Counted from the stretch's first letter, positions 21,950 to 36,588 are shown. The stretch is DNA of 64,000 nucleotides from Isoptericola sp. BMS4 (GCF_011634835.1 NZ_SIRP01000001.1:2108034-2172033), one strand, 5' to 3'. The notes: generated by a model from the sequence alone, not told the origin. A program made the numbers and translations.

Positions 21950-22747
21950 TCAGGCCCGCGTGGCGACCGCGAAGACGCGGCGGAACGCGAGCGGTGTGCC
22001 GTAGGCCCGGCGCGGGTACGCCTCGCGCAGGGCGGCACCGTACTCGGCGTCGAACCGGGCTCGCAGGTCCGTGCCGTGGGTGGCGTCGTGGGCGTCGAGG
22101 GCGTGCAGCACGGGCTGCGCCCCGGTCGCGGAGATCCACCGCAGGACGGGGTCGTCGCCGTCGAGCACGTGGGTGTAGGTCGTCTCCCAGACGTCGACCT
22201 GCCGGCCGGGGCGGGCGAGGAGGTCGAGGTACTCGCCGGGGTCGCCCACCGCCCGGCGCTCCACCGTCCCCACGGCCGCGGCGTAGGGCTCGCGCGCGGC
22301 CACCTCGCGCAGGAGCCGGTGGCTGGGAGCGTCGTGGTTGCCCGGCACGGAGAACGCGAACGTCGTGCCGGCCAGGTCGGCCAGCGCCGGCAGCAGGTCG
22401 CGGTGGCCGGGCACCCACTGGAAGGTGGCGTTGCTGATGACCAGGTCCGCGCGCGCCGGGACACCCGCCGGCGCCCGCCCCACGGCGACGTCGCGCACGT
22501 CGCCCAGCACGTACCGGCCGTCGGGGTCGGCGGCCCGCGCCCGCTCGACCATCGCGGGCGAGGCGTCGAGGCCGACGACGTCGGCGTCCGGCCAGCGGTC
22601 GCGGAGCAGCGCGGTGAGGTGCCCGGGCCCGCAGCCGAGGTCGAGCACGGTGGCGGGCGCGGCGGGCACGCGGGCGAGGAGCTCGGCGAACGGGCGGGAG
22701 CGCTCGTCGGTGTAGCGCAGGTAGGCGGTGGGGGACCAGTCGGCCAC
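21950..22747 (-). CDS. tam: Trans-aconitate 2-methyltransferase
   Basis: Protein of 265 residues from GTG 22747, 7 nt after GAGAGG. SAM-dependent methyltransferase with motif I VLDLGCGPGHLTALL (about 35-49), VVGLDASPAMVERA and the Tam-typical SNATFQWVPGHRDLLPALA. The C-terminal region (WETTYTHVLDGDDPVLRWI, LREAYP) is also as in Tam. The enzyme methylates trans-aconitate, a spontaneous by-product of aconitase that inhibits the citric acid cycle. The frame is open 12 codons further, but that stretch is the AT-richer operator region. A candidate MarR/TamR-type operator overlaps its leader. Confidence 0.88.
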   Translation of the reverse strand: MADWSPTAYLRYTDERSRPFAELLARVPAAPATVLDLGCGPGHLTALLRDRWPDADVVGLDASPAMVERARAADPDGRYVLGDVRDVAVGRAPAGVPARADLVISNATFQWVPGHRDLLPALADLAGTTFAFSVPGNHDAPSHRLLREVAAREPYAAAVGTVERRAVGDPGEYLDLLARPGRQVDVWETTYTHVLDGDDPVLRWISATGAQPVLHALDAHDATHGTDLRARFDAEYGAALREAYPRRAYGTPLAFRRVFAVATRA

Positions 22748-22757
22748 GGGAATTCCT

Positions 22758-22787
22758 CTCGACGTCGAGTATCTCGACATCAAGATA
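22758..22787. promoter_or_regulatory. Two abutting MarR/TamR-like operator half-sites upstream of tam
   Basis: CTCGACGTCGAG (22758-22769) is a perfect 12-bp palindrome and is followed at once by the 18-bp imperfect palindrome TATCTCGACATCAAGATA (22770-22787). Both share the core TCGACRTC. Such TATCTTGA-type palindromes are bound by MarR-family proteins, and in Streptomyces coelicolor a MarR protein (TamR) controls tam. Here the repeats overlap the leader and ribosome-binding region of tam, but no MarR gene is adjacent. Confidence 0.5.
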
Positions 22788-22804
22788 CATCGTGGCCGGT
22801 CGCG

Positions 22805-23788
22805 CTACGGCACGAGGAGCACCTTGCCCGTCGTCGCGCGGCCCTCGAGCGCCGCGTGCGCGGCGGCGGCGTCGGCCAGCGGGTAGGTGGCACCCACGCG
22901 GACGTCGAGGTCGCCCGCGGCGGCGGAGCCCAGCACCTCGCCAGCGCGCCACTCGAGCTCGCCGCGCGTGGCCGTGTAGTGCGCGAGCGTCGGGCGCGTG
23001 AGGAACAGCGACCCCGCCTTGTTCAGCCGCTGCGGGTCGAACGGCGGCACCTGGCCCGACGCCCCGCCGAACAGCACGAGCGTGCCGCGCGGGCGCAGCG
23101 AGGCCAGCGACGCCTCGAACGTCGCCCGCCCCACGCCGTCGTACACCACGTGCACGCCGGCGCCGTCGGTGAGCTCGCGCACGACGGCGGGCAGCTCCGT
23201 CGTGACGTCGTCCATCGCGGCGTAGTCCACGGTGTGGGCGGCGCCCGCCGCTGAGGACAGGGCCGCCTTCTCGGCCGAGGAGACCGTGGTGACCACCCGG
23301 CCACCGCGGGCCACGGCGAGCTGGGTCGCGAGCAGACCCACCCCGCCCGCGCCCGCGGTGAGGAGGACGTCGTGCCCGGGCCCGACATCGAACGTCGAGG
23401 CCACGAGGTAGTGCGCCGTCATGCCCTGCAGCGGCAGCGCCGCCGCGGTCGTCAGGTCGAGCCCGTCCGGCACACGCACGGCGTGCGCGGCCGGGACCAC
23501 CGCGAGCTCGGCGTAGGAGCCCGGCGCCTCCGCCCACGCGACCCGGTCGCCGACGGCGACCGTGCCGACCCCGGGGCCGAGCGCCTCGACCGTGCCCGCG
23601 CCCTCGACCCCGACCACGTGCGGGTAGTCCATCGGGTAGACGCCGGCGCGCCGGTAGGTGTCGATGAAGTTGACCCCTGCCGCCGCGACGCGGACGAGGA
23701 GCTCGCCCGGGCCGGGAGCGGGGTCGGGCTGCTCGGTGTGGGCCAGGACCTCGGGACCGCCCGCCTCGCGGGCCACGACTGCGTGCAT
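22805..23788 (-). CDS. NADPH:quinone oxidoreductase (zeta-crystallin-type MDR)
   Basis: Protein of 327 residues of the zinc-free medium-chain reductase family: MHAVVAREAGGPEVL at the start, GVNFIDTYRRAGVYPMDYP, the cofactor motif TAGAGGVGLLATQLA, and VVYDGVGRATFEASLASLRPRG with LFGGASGQVPPFDPQRLN. The zinc-binding Cys residues of alcohol dehydrogenases are absent, as expected for quinone reductases. It probably reduces quinones by one electron with NADPH. The start at ATG 23788 is used because upstream codons give no family similarity. It is divergent from the GH15 gene, 89 bp away. Confidence 0.92.
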   Translation of the reverse strand: MHAVVAREAGGPEVLAHTEQPDPAPGPGELLVRVAAAGVNFIDTYRRAGVYPMDYPHVVGVEGAGTVEALGPGVGTVAVGDRVAWAEAPGSYAELAVVPAAHAVRVPDGLDLTTAAALPLQGMTAHYLVASTFDVGPGHDVLLTAGAGGVGLLATQLAVARGGRVVTTVSSAEKAALSSAAGAAHTVDYAAMDDVTTELPAVVRELTDGAGVHVVYDGVGRATFEASLASLRPRGTLVLFGGASGQVPPFDPQRLNKAGSLFLTRPTLAHYTATRGELEWRAGEVLGSAAAGDLDVRVGATYPLADAAAAHAALEGRATTGKVLLVP

Positions 23789-23877
23789 GGGTCCGAGCCT
23801 ACGGCCCGGGCCGCGGTCGACGGCCGGGTGTCCCGGTGGCCGTGCGACGAGGTCACGCCGGTGGCACGGTAGGGCCG

Positions 23878-25641
23878 ATGACACGAGTCTGGGACCGGTT
23901 CCCGCCCCACGTGCTGCGCGACCAGGTGCTGCTCGCCGACGGGCGGCGCGGGGCGCTGTGCGGGCCGCGGGGAGACCTGACCTGGCTGTGCGCGCCGGCC
24001 TGGGACTCGCCCCCGGTGTTCTCGGGTCTCGTCGGCGGCGCGGGCGTGTACGCCGTGACGCCGCGCGAGCCGTACGTCTGGGGCGGCTGGTACGAGCCGC
24101 ACTCGCTCGTGTGGCACCACCGGTGGGTGACGCCGGAGGCCGAGGTGGAGTGCCTCGACGCGCTCGGGTTCCCGGGCGAGGCGGACCGGGTCGTCCTCCT
24201 CCGCCGGGTCATGGCCTCCGAGGTCCCCGCCCGGGTCGAGGTCGTCCTCGACGTGCGCGCCGAGTTCGGGCGCCGGCGGATGGTCGGGCTGCACCGCGGG
24301 GACGACGGCACGTGGACCGGGCACAGCGGAGGGCTGGACTTCCGGTGGTCCGGCGCGGCCGGTGCCGTGCACCGCGCGGAGGGGCTGGTGCTGCACGAGA
24401 CCGTGCAGCCCGGCCGGCACCTCGACCTCGTCCTGGAGATCGGGCGCCTCGGCGACCGTCCCGTCGATCCCGACGAGGCGTGGCCCTCGGTCCGCGCGGC
24501 CTGGACGCGGGAGGCCCCGGACCTCGGGGAGACCGTCGCGCCGCGCGACGCCGGCCACGCGACCGCCGTCCTGCGCGGCCTCACCGAGCCGGGCGGGGGG
24601 ATGGTCGCCGCGGCCTCCCTGGGCCTGCCCGAGCGGGCGCGGGCCGGGCGCAACTACGACTACCGCTACGTGTGGCTGCGCGACCAGGCCTACGCCGGGC
24701 AGGCCGCCGCCGTGGCGGGGCCGCTGTCGCTCCTCGACGACGCCGTGGCGTTCGCGACGGCGCGGCTGCTGGAGCACGGCCCCGGGCTCGCCCCCGCGTA
24801 CCGCACCGACGGAAGCCCCGTGCCGGACGAGCACGAGCCGCCCGGCGTGGACCTGCCCGGCTACCCCGGGGGCAGGGTCGTGGTGGGCAACCACGTCAAC
24901 GACCAGTTCCAGCTCGACACGCTCGGCGAGGTCCTCCAGCTGTTCGCGGCGGCCGCGCGTCGGGACCGGTGGCACGCCGAGACGGAGCGGGCCGCGCGGA
25001 TCGCCGTCGAGGGGATCGAGCGGCGGTGGGACGCGCCGGAGGCCGGCATCTGGGAGCTCGACGACCGCTGGTGGACGCAGTCCCGGCTCGCCTGCGTGGC
25101 GGGGCTGCGGTCCCTCGCCCGGCACGTCCCGGCGCGGGACGCCGGCCGGCTGGGGGCGCTGGCCGACCGGGTGCTGGCCGCGACGTCCGCCCGCTGCCTC
25201 GACCCGGACGGCACCTGGCGTCGTGCGCCCGACCTGCCGGGCCCGGACGCGTCGACGGTGCTGTCGCCCGTGCGCGGGGCGCTGCCCGCGGAGGACCCGC
25301 GCACGCGCGCCACGCTGCGTCGCGTGCGCGACGAGCTCACCGAGGACGGCTACGTATACCGCTTCCGCCCCTCGGACCGCGCCCTCGGCGAGGACGAGGG
25401 GGCGTTCCTGCTGTGCGGGTTCGCCCTGGCGACCGCGTACCACCACCAGGGGGAGGCCGTGGCCGCGGCGAGGTGGTTCGAGCGCACCCGCGCCGCGTGC
25501 GGCCCGCCCGGCCTGCTCGCGGAGGAGTTCGACGTGTCCGAGCGTCAGCTGCGCGGCAACCTGCCGCAGGCGTTCGTGCACGCGATGCTGCTGGAGACGT
25601 CGGCGCGGCTCGCCGCCGACCCCGGCGGCGCGACGGTCTGA
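23878..25641 (+). CDS. Glycoside hydrolase family 15 protein (glucoamylase/trehalase-like)
   Basis: Protein of 587 residues. The N-terminal beta-sandwich (about 15-240) leads to the (alpha/alpha)6 catalytic barrel, with NYDYRYVWLRDQAYAG as the family signature, VNDQFQLDTLGEVLQ, WELDDRWWTQSRLACVAGL, and GLLAEEFD...GNLPQAFVHAML at the end, the region that usually supplies a catalytic Glu. Family members hydrolyse alpha-glucosidic bonds; in actinobacteria many are cytoplasmic trehalases. No signal peptide is seen, so trehalose or an internal glucan is the likely substrate; I cannot choose between them. ATG 23878 is preferred to an upstream in-frame codon because the conserved N terminus starts here. 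Confidence 0.88.
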   Translation: MTRVWDRFPPHVLRDQVLLADGRRGALCGPRGDLTWLCAPAWDSPPVFSGLVGGAGVYAVTPREPYVWGGWYEPHSLVWHHRWVTPEAEVECLDALGFPGEADRVVLLRRVMASEVPARVEVVLDVRAEFGRRRMVGLHRGDDGTWTGHSGGLDFRWSGAAGAVHRAEGLVLHETVQPGRHLDLVLEIGRLGDRPVDPDEAWPSVRAAWTREAPDLGETVAPRDAGHATAVLRGLTEPGGGMVAAASLGLPERARAGRNYDYRYVWLRDQAYAGQAAAVAGPLSLLDDAVAFATARLLEHGPGLAPAYRTDGSPVPDEHEPPGVDLPGYPGGRVVVGNHVNDQFQLDTLGEVLQLFAAAARRDRWHAETERAARIAVEGIERRWDAPEAGIWELDDRWWTQSRLACVAGLRSLARHVPARDAGRLGALADRVLAATSARCLDPDGTWRRAPDLPGPDASTVLSPVRGALPAEDPRTRATLRRVRDELTEDGYVYRFRPSDRALGEDEGAFLLCGFALATAYHHQGEAVAAARWFERTRAACGPPGLLAEEFDVSERQLRGNLPQAFVHAMLLETSARLAADPGGATV

Positions 25642-25682
25642 CCGGCGGCCGGCGAGGCCGCACGCCGACGGAAGGAGCAGAC

Positions 25683-26711
25683 ATGGGCCGGCACCAGCAC
25701 GCGCGGACGATCGTGGTCACCGGGGCCTCCGCCGGGATCGGACGCGCGGCCGCGCGCGCGTTCGCGGACCGGGGCGACCGGGTCGCCCTGCTCGCGCGCG
25801 GCACCGTGGGCCTGGACGCGGCGGCACGAGACGTCGCGGACCGGGGCGGCACGCCGCTCGCCGTCGAGGTGGACGTCGCCGACGCGGCCGCCGTCGAGGC
25901 CGCGGCGGACCGGGTCGAGGACGCCCTCGGCCCGATCGACGTGTGGGTGAACGTGGCGTTCACCTCCGTCTTCGCGCCGTTCGGCGAGATCGCTGCGGAC
26001 GAGTTCGAGCGCGTCACCCGTGTCGCGTACCTGGGCTACGTGCACGGCACGATGGCCGCGCTGCGCAGGATGCGGCCCCGCGGCGCCGGTGCGGTGGTGC
26101 AGGTCGGCTCGGCGCTCGCCTACCGCGGCGTGCCCCTGCAGAGCGCCTACTGCGGCGCGAAGCACGCCATCCAGGGCTTCACGGAGTCCCTGCGGTGCGA
26201 GCTCCTGCACGAGCGCAGCGGCGTGCACGTGACCATGGTGCAGATGCCGGCCGTCAACACCCCGCAGTTCTCCTGGGTGCTCTCGCGCCTGCCGCGCCAC
26301 GCCCAGCCCGTCCCGCCGATCTACCAGCCGGAGGTGGCCGCGGACGCCGTGCTGCACGCCGCCGACCACCCCGAGCGGCGCGAGTACTGGGTGGGGGCCT
26401 CCACCGTGGGCACGCTCGTCGCGAACGCCCTCGCGCCGGGGCTGCTCGACCGCTACCTGGCCCGGACCGGGTACGACGCCCAGCAGGCCTCCGCCCCCCG
26501 CCGGCCCGACCGGCCCGTGAACCTGTGGGAGCCGGCGGACGGGCCGGCCGGCCACGACTACGGGGCGCACGGCGTCTTCGACGACCGCTCCCGCACCCGC
26601 GCCCCGCAGGTGTGGGCGTCGCGGCACCACGCCGCCCTCGGTGCCCTCGCGGGAGCGGTCGCGGGGCTCGGTGTGGGCGTCGCGGCGTGGCGGCGCGCCG
26701 CGGCCGGGTAG
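25683..26711 (+). CDS. SDR family oxidoreductase with C-terminal membrane tail
   Basis: Protein of 342 residues, 41 bp after the GH15 gene, with GAAGGAG before ATG. SDR fold: TGASAGIGRAAARAFADRG, VDVADAAAVEAAADRV, a variant NNAG region reading VNVAFTSVFAPFGE, the catalytic Ser in VQVGSALAYRG and YCGAKHAIQGF (Tyr and Lys). Substrate-loop QMPAVNTPQFSW and the extended C terminus NLWEPADGPAGHDYGAHG match a subgroup of long SDRs widespread in actinobacteria. Residues about 318-335 (ALAGAVAGLGVGVAAW) look like a single membrane segment, so the enzyme may be tail-anchored. Substrate unknown. Confidence 0.85.
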   Translation: MGRHQHARTIVVTGASAGIGRAAARAFADRGDRVALLARGTVGLDAAARDVADRGGTPLAVEVDVADAAAVEAAADRVEDALGPIDVWVNVAFTSVFAPFGEIAADEFERVTRVAYLGYVHGTMAALRRMRPRGAGAVVQVGSALAYRGVPLQSAYCGAKHAIQGFTESLRCELLHERSGVHVTMVQMPAVNTPQFSWVLSRLPRHAQPVPPIYQPEVAADAVLHAADHPERREYWVGASTVGTLVANALAPGLLDRYLARTGYDAQQASAPRRPDRPVNLWEPADGPAGHDYGAHGVFDDRSRTRAPQVWASRHHAALGALAGAVAGLGVGVAAWRRAAAG

Positions 26712-26721
26712 CGTGCCGCTC

Positions 26722-27240
26722 GTGACCACGACGAGGCCCGCGACCTCCTTGACGATCCGCCCCGCGACCGATGACGACTGGCCCCTCCTGTGGCCGGTCG
26801 TGGAGGCCGTGGTGCGCGAGGGAGAGACGTACGTGTACCCCCTCGACCTGACGAGCGACCAGGCGCGTGAGGTCTGGATGGAGCGCCCGCCGGGGGCCAC
26901 CGTCGTCGCCGAGTCCGCGGACGGCACCGTCCTCGGCACGGCCAAGATGGGCCCGAACCGCCCCGGCCACGGGGACCACGTCGGCACCGCCTCCTTCATG
27001 GTGGCGCCCGCGGCGCGCGGGCTCGGGGTGGGCCGCGCCCTGGGCGAGCGCGTCGTCGCCTGGCACCGGGAGCGGGGCTTCCACGGCATCCAGTTCAACG
27101 CCGTGGTGGAGTCGAACGCGCCGGCCGTCCGGTTGTGGCGGTCGCTGGGGTTCGCCATCATCGGCACCGTGCCGGGCGCGTTCCGGTCGCCGGCGCACGG
27201 CTACGTGGGGCTGCACGTGATGTACCTCGACCTAACCTGA
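26722..27240 (+). CDS. GNAT family N-acetyltransferase
   Basis: Protein of 172 residues from GTG 26722 (GTG 26713 is an in-frame alternative). The acetyl-CoA-binding motif is clear: VAPAARGLGVGRALGERVVAW, followed by FNAVVESNAPAVRLWRSLGF and IIGTVPGAFRSPAHGYVGLHVMY. It would transfer an acetyl group from acetyl-CoA to an unknown amine; the C-terminal passage resembles L-amino-acid acetyltransferases related to phosphinothricin acetyltransferase. It begins 11 bp after the SDR stop. Confidence 0.88.
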   Translation: MTTTRPATSLTIRPATDDDWPLLWPVVEAVVREGETYVYPLDLTSDQAREVWMERPPGATVVAESADGTVLGTAKMGPNRPGHGDHVGTASFMVAPAARGLGVGRALGERVVAWHRERGFHGIQFNAVVESNAPAVRLWRSLGFAIIGTVPGAFRSPAHGYVGLHVMYLDLT

Positions 27241-27271
27241 GTCGGCATGTGCGGCGCCGGGAGGGCGCATC

Positions 27272-27718
27272 ATGGGCCGGGTGAAGGACGGGTTCCTCCA
27301 GGTGCTGAAGCGGACCCTCAACCCGCTCACCCTGCGGGCCGCCCGGGCGGGTCGCGGACCGTTCGCGCTCGTCCGCCACGTGGGGCGCAGGTCCGGCCGC
27401 CGGTACGAGACGCCGCTGATCCTCGCCCCGACGGCGGGCGGGTTCGTCGCGGAGCTGACCTACGGCCCGCAGGTGTCGTGGTACCGCAACGTCGTCGCGG
27501 CCGGCGGGTGCGAGGTCGTCGTGGCCGGGCGCACCCACACGGTCGTCGGCGTGGAGCCGCTCGCGCCCGACGTCGGCCGTGCGGCCTTCCCCGCGCCCGC
27601 CCGCCTCGTCCTGCGCCTGCTGCGGCGTCGCGAGTTCCGCCTGCTGCGCACCCGCGGGCCGGCTGACCACGGCGGCGTCGTGCCCGGATCGTGGGACGCT
27701 CCCCAGAGTGATGCATAG
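27272..27718 (+). CDS. Nitroreductase-family deazaflavin-dependent oxidoreductase
   Basis: Protein of 148 residues of the split-barrel DDN/DUF385 family: LNPLTLRAARAGRGPFALVRHVGRRSG (cited in parts), RRYETPLILAPTAGGFVAEL, YGPQVSWYRNVVAAGGCEVV and GRTHTVVGVEPL are the family landmarks. These enzymes use F420 or bind related flavins or heme; the substrate is unknown. GGGAGGG lies 7 nt before ATG 27272. The 3' end overlaps the start of the ArgR operator preceding argC. Confidence 0.85.
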   Translation: MGRVKDGFLQVLKRTLNPLTLRAARAGRGPFALVRHVGRRSGRRYETPLILAPTAGGFVAELTYGPQVSWYRNVVAAGGCEVVVAGRTHTVVGVEPLAPDVGRAAFPAPARLVLRLLRRREFRLLRTRGPADHGGVVPGSWDAPQSDA

Positions 27719-27736
27719 ATATGTATAGTGCTGCAT
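27711..27736 (+). promoter_or_regulatory. ArgR operator (ARG box) and -10 element of the arg operon
   Basis: ATGCATAGATATGTATAG (27711-27728) followed by GCTGCATATG at the start codon is an AT-rich run with GCATA/TATGTA half-sites like actinobacterial ARG boxes. Inside it TATAGT (27724-27729) is a good -10 hexamer. Transcription would start at about 27735-27737, at the argC ATG, so ArgR binding would cover promoter and start together. argR itself is the sixth gene of this operon. Confidence 0.75.
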
Positions 27737-28825
27737 ATGGTCAGCATCCCGTCGCAGCAGCTCCGCGTCGCGGTCGCCGGCGCCTCCGGCTATGCCGGGG
27801 GCGAGTTCCTCCGCCTGGCGGCACGGCACCCGCACCTCGAGGTCGGCGCCCTCACGGCGCACTCGAACGCCGGCGCGCGCCTCGGCGAGCTCCAGCCGCA
27901 CCTGCGATCCCTGGCCGACCGGGTGCTCGCGCCCACGACGCCCGAGGCGCTCGCGGGCCACGACGTCGTCGTCCTCGGGCTCCCGCACGGGGCGTCCGGG
28001 GAGATCGCCGCAGCCCTGCCCGACGACGTGCTCGTCCTCGACCTCGGCGCCGACCACCGGCTCGCGTCCGCCGCGGACTGGGAGGCGTTCTACGGCTCGA
28101 CCCACGCCGGCACGTGGCCGTACGGGCTGCCCGAGCTGGTCCACGCCGACGGCGCGGGGTCGGTCGCGGGCACCCAGCGCGACCACCTCGCCGGTGCCCG
28201 CCGCGTCGCCGTCCCGGGCTGCAACGTCACCGCCGTCACGCTCGGGCTGCAGCCCGGCGTCGCCGCCGGCCTGGTGAGCCCGGTCGACGTCGTCGCCGTG
28301 CTGGCCAACGGCTACTCGGGGGCGGGCAAGTCCCTCAAGCCGCACCTGCTCGCGGCCGAGGGGCTCGGGTCGGCGGTGCCGTACGCCGTCGGCGGCACCC
28401 ACCGGCACATCCCCGAGATCGCGCAGAACCTGCGGGTCGCCGGGGCGGCCGACGTGTCGATCAGCTTCACGCCCACGCTCGTGCCGATGTCGCGGGGCAT
28501 CCTCGCCACGGTCACCGCGCGGCTGGCCCCCGGCCACGAGGCCGCGACCGGCGCCGACGTGCGCGCCGCCTGGGAGCGGGCGTACGCCGACGAGCCGTTC
28601 GTCGACGTCCTGCCCGCCGGGCAGTGGCCCACCACCGCCATGACGGCCGGGTCGAACACCGCCCTCGTGCAGGTCGCCCTCGACGAGGCCGCCGGGCGCG
28701 TCGTGACCGTCACCGCCATCGACAACCTCGTCAAGGGCACCGCCGGCCAGGCCGTGCAGGCCATGAACCTCGCCCTCGGCCTGCCGGAGACGGCCGGCCT
28801 CGTCACCGAAGGAGTCGCACCATGA
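27737..28825 (+). CDS. argC: N-acetyl-gamma-glutamyl-phosphate reductase
   Basis: Protein of 362 residues. NADPH-binding [17 protein letters not shown] at the start, the catalytic Cys in [15 protein letters not shown] and [17 protein letters not shown] are characteristic; [14 protein letters not shown] and [20 protein letters not shown] follow. It reduces N-acetylglutamyl phosphate to the semialdehyde. No ribosome-binding site precedes ATG 27737 and the -10 box ends 8 nt before it, so translation is probably leaderless. A GTG at 27728 is in frame but would lie upstream of the predicted transcript start. The stop overlaps argJ by 4 bp (ATGA). Confidence 0.96.
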   Translation: MVSIPSQQLRVAVAGASGYAGGEFLRLAARHPHLEVGALTAHSNAGARLGELQPHLRSLADRVLAPTTPEALAGHDVVVLGLPHGASGEIAAALPDDVLVLDLGADHRLASAADWEAFYGSTHAGTWPYGLPELVHADGAGSVAGTQRDHLAGARRVAVPGCNVTAVTLGLQPGVAAGLVSPVDVVAVLANGYSGAGKSLKPHLLAAEGLGSAVPYAVGGTHRHIPEIAQNLRVAGAADVSISFTPTLVPMSRGILATVTARLAPGHEAATGADVRAAWERAYADEPFVDVLPAGQWPTTAMTAGSNTALVQVALDEAAGRVVTVTAIDNLVKGTAGQAVQAMNLALGLPETAGLVTEGVAP

Positions 28826-30003
28826 GCGTCACCGCCGCCCAGGGCTTCCGAGCCGCCGGCGTGACCGCCGGCCTCAAGGAGTCCGGCACCCCGGACCTCG
28901 CCCTCGTGGTCAACGACGGCCCCGAGCACACGGCGGCGGCCGTGTTCACGAGCAACCGCGTCGTGGGCGCCCCGGTGCTGTGGTCGCGGCAGTGCGTCAA
29001 GGACGGCGTCGCGCGCGCTGTGGTGCTCAACTCCGGGGGCGCCAACGTGTGCACCGGTCCGGGCGGCTTCCAGGACTCGCACGCGACGGCGGAGACCGTC
29101 GCCGACGCGCTGGGCATCGGCGCGATCGACGTCCTCGTCGCCTCCACCGGCCTCATCGGCGTGCGGCTGGCCGCCGACAAACTCCTCGCGGGCGTGCCCG
29201 TCGCCGTCGAGGCGCTCGCGGACGACGACGCCGCGGGCCGGGCGGCCGCGACCGCGATCATGACCACCGACACCGTGGCGAAGACCGCGGTGCGCACCAT
29301 CGAGACCCCGGACGGCACCGTGACCGTGGGCGGCATGGCCAAGGGCGCGGGCATGCTCGCCCCCGCGCTCGCCACGATGCTGTGCGTCGTCACGACCGAC
29401 GCGGCCGTGGACGCCGGGACCGCGGACGCCGCGCTGCGCGAGGCGACCCGCCTGACGTTCGACCGGGTGGACTCCGACGGCGCCATGTCGACGTCCGACA
29501 CGGTGGTGCTCATGGCGTCCGGCGCGAGCGGCGCCACCCCGGACGCCGCCGCGCTCACCGAGGCGGTCACCGCGGTCTGCGCCGACCTGGCCCGCCAGCT
29601 GATCGCCGACGCCGAGGGCGCGTCGCACGACGTCGCCATCACCGTCACGAACGCCACCACCGAGGACGCGGCCCTGGCCGTGGCCCGCGCGGTCAGCCGG
29701 TCCAACCTCGTCAAGGCGGCGATCTTCGGCAACGACCCCAACTGGGGGCGCATCCTGTCCCAGGTCGGCACCGTGCCCGAGGACGTCGCGCCCTACGACC
29801 CGGCCGAGCTCGACGTGAGCATCAACGGCGTCATGGTCTGCAAGGCCGGGGGAGCCCACGAGCCGCGCGAGTCGGTCGACCTCGCCGCGTCGCGCGAGGT
29901 CGCGATCACCGTCGACCTGCACGCCGGCGACGCGGAGGTCACCCTGTGGACCAACGACCTCACCCACGCGTACGTCCACGAGAACAGCGCGTACAGCTCA
30001 TGA
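28822..30003 (+). CDS. argJ: Bifunctional glutamate N-acetyltransferase / amino-acid acetyltransferase
   Basis: Protein of 393 residues of the self-cleaving ArgJ family. [15 protein letters not shown] and [15 protein letters not shown] open the alpha part. [17 protein letters not shown] holds the conserved Ala-Thr where autoproteolysis frees the catalytic Thr of the beta chain. [19 protein letters not shown] and [11 protein letters not shown] at the C terminus are also conserved. It transfers acetyl from N-acetylornithine to glutamate, and in bifunctional forms makes N-acetylglutamate from acetyl-CoA. No separate argA or argE is in the cluster, consistent with the cyclic pathway. Start and stop both overlap neighbours as ATGA. 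Confidence 0.96.
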   Translation: MSVTAAQGFRAAGVTAGLKESGTPDLALVVNDGPEHTAAAVFTSNRVVGAPVLWSRQCVKDGVARAVVLNSGGANVCTGPGGFQDSHATAETVADALGIGAIDVLVASTGLIGVRLAADKLLAGVPVAVEALADDDAAGRAAATAIMTTDTVAKTAVRTIETPDGTVTVGGMAKGAGMLAPALATMLCVVTTDAAVDAGTADAALREATRLTFDRVDSDGAMSTSDTVVLMASGASGATPDAAALTEAVTAVCADLARQLIADAEGASHDVAITVTNATTEDAALAVARAVSRSNLVKAAIFGNDPNWGRILSQVGTVPEDVAPYDPAELDVSINGVMVCKAGGAHEPRESVDLAASREVAITVDLHAGDAEVTLWTNDLTHAYVHENSAYSS

Positions 30004-30922
30004 GCAGCGACGTCGTGAACGGGCTGGAGCCTGGCCAGAAGGCGGAGGTGCTCGTCGAGGCGCTGCCGTGGCTGCAGGAGTACGCGGGCGCGCTCGTCGT
30101 GGTCAAGTACGGCGGCAACGCCATGGTCGACGACACGCTCAAGGCGGCGTTCGCGCAGGACATGGTGTTCCTGCGCCAGGTGGGCCTGCGTCCCGTCGTC
30201 GTGCACGGTGGCGGCCCGCAGATCAACGCCATGCTCGAGCGCCTCGACATCCACAGCGAGTTCCGCGGGGGGCTGCGCGTCACCACGCCCGAGGCGATGG
30301 AGGTCGTGCGCATGGTGCTCACCGGTCAGGTCTCGCGCGAGCTCGTCGGGCTCATCAACGCCCACGGCCCGCACGCGGTCGGGCTGTCGGGGGAGGACGG
30401 CGGCCTGTTCGGCGCGACCCGGCGGCACGCCGTCGTGGACGGCGAGCCCGTCGACGTCGGCCTGGTGGGCGACGTCGTGCAGGTGCACCCGGCCGCCGTG
30501 CAGGACCTGCTCGACGCCGGCCGCATCCCCGTGGTCTCGACCGTGGCGCCCGACGTCGACGACCCCACCCAGGTGCTCAACGTCAACGCGGACACCGCCG
30601 CGTCGGCGCTCGCCGTCGCGCTCGGTGCCACCAAGCTCATCGTCCTCACGGACGTCGAGGGCCTGTACACCTCGTGGCCGGACACGGACTCGCTCGTCGA
30701 GGAGATCGCCGCGGACGACCTCGCGGCCCTGCTGCCGAGCCTCTCGGCGGGCATGGTGCCCAAGATGGAGGCCTGCCTGCGGGCGGTGCGCGGCGGCGTG
30801 CCGCGCGCCACCGTCATCGACGGCCGCCAGCCGCACTCCGTGCTCCTCGAGGTCTTCACCACCCGCGGCAACGGGACCATGGTCGTCCCCGACGTGGCGA
30901 CCACCGCGACGGAGGCGAACGC

Positions 30923-30926
<4 letters not shown>
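30000..30926 (+). CDS. argB: N-acetylglutamate kinase
   Basis: Protein of 308 residues, amino-acid-kinase fold: [13 protein letters not shown] near residue 34, [52 protein letters not shown] and [32 protein letters not shown] (in parts). Phosphorylates N-acetylglutamate in the second step of arginine synthesis. The N-terminal extension before the kinase core (about 25 residues with PWLQEY) is typical of arginine-feedback-inhibited hexameric enzymes, so feedback control is likely. Overlaps argJ and argD by 4 bp each. Confidence 0.97.
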
Positions 30927-33683
<2,757 letters not shown>

Positions 33684-33762
33684 CCACCGGCCGGCCTCCC
33701 CCGCGGGGGGAGCGGCGGCTGCCAGACTCGACCCGACCCCGAACGCAGGAAAGAGAACTCCC

Positions 33763-36491
<2,729 letters not shown>

Positions 36492-36507
36492 CCCACCTGC
36501 CTCGGGT

Positions 36508-36568
36508 GCCGAACATGTGGTTCCTCCGGGACTCGACCCCTGAGTCCCGGAGGAACCACATGTTCGGC
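36508..36568. terminator. 27-bp perfect palindromic hairpin after argH
   Basis: Left arm 36508-36534 and right arm 36542-36568 are perfectly complementary over 27 bp, separated by a 7-nt loop (GACCCCT). The core reads GAACATGTGGTTCCTCCGGG and its complement. The position 16 bp after argH and 20 bp before the next gene suits a terminator of the arginine operon, but the arms are far longer and more perfect than the other hairpins in this window and there is no U-tract. A mobile REP/MITE-like palindrome is the alternative. Confidence 0.75.
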
Positions 36569-36588
36569 GTCGTGAAAGGACATGGTCG

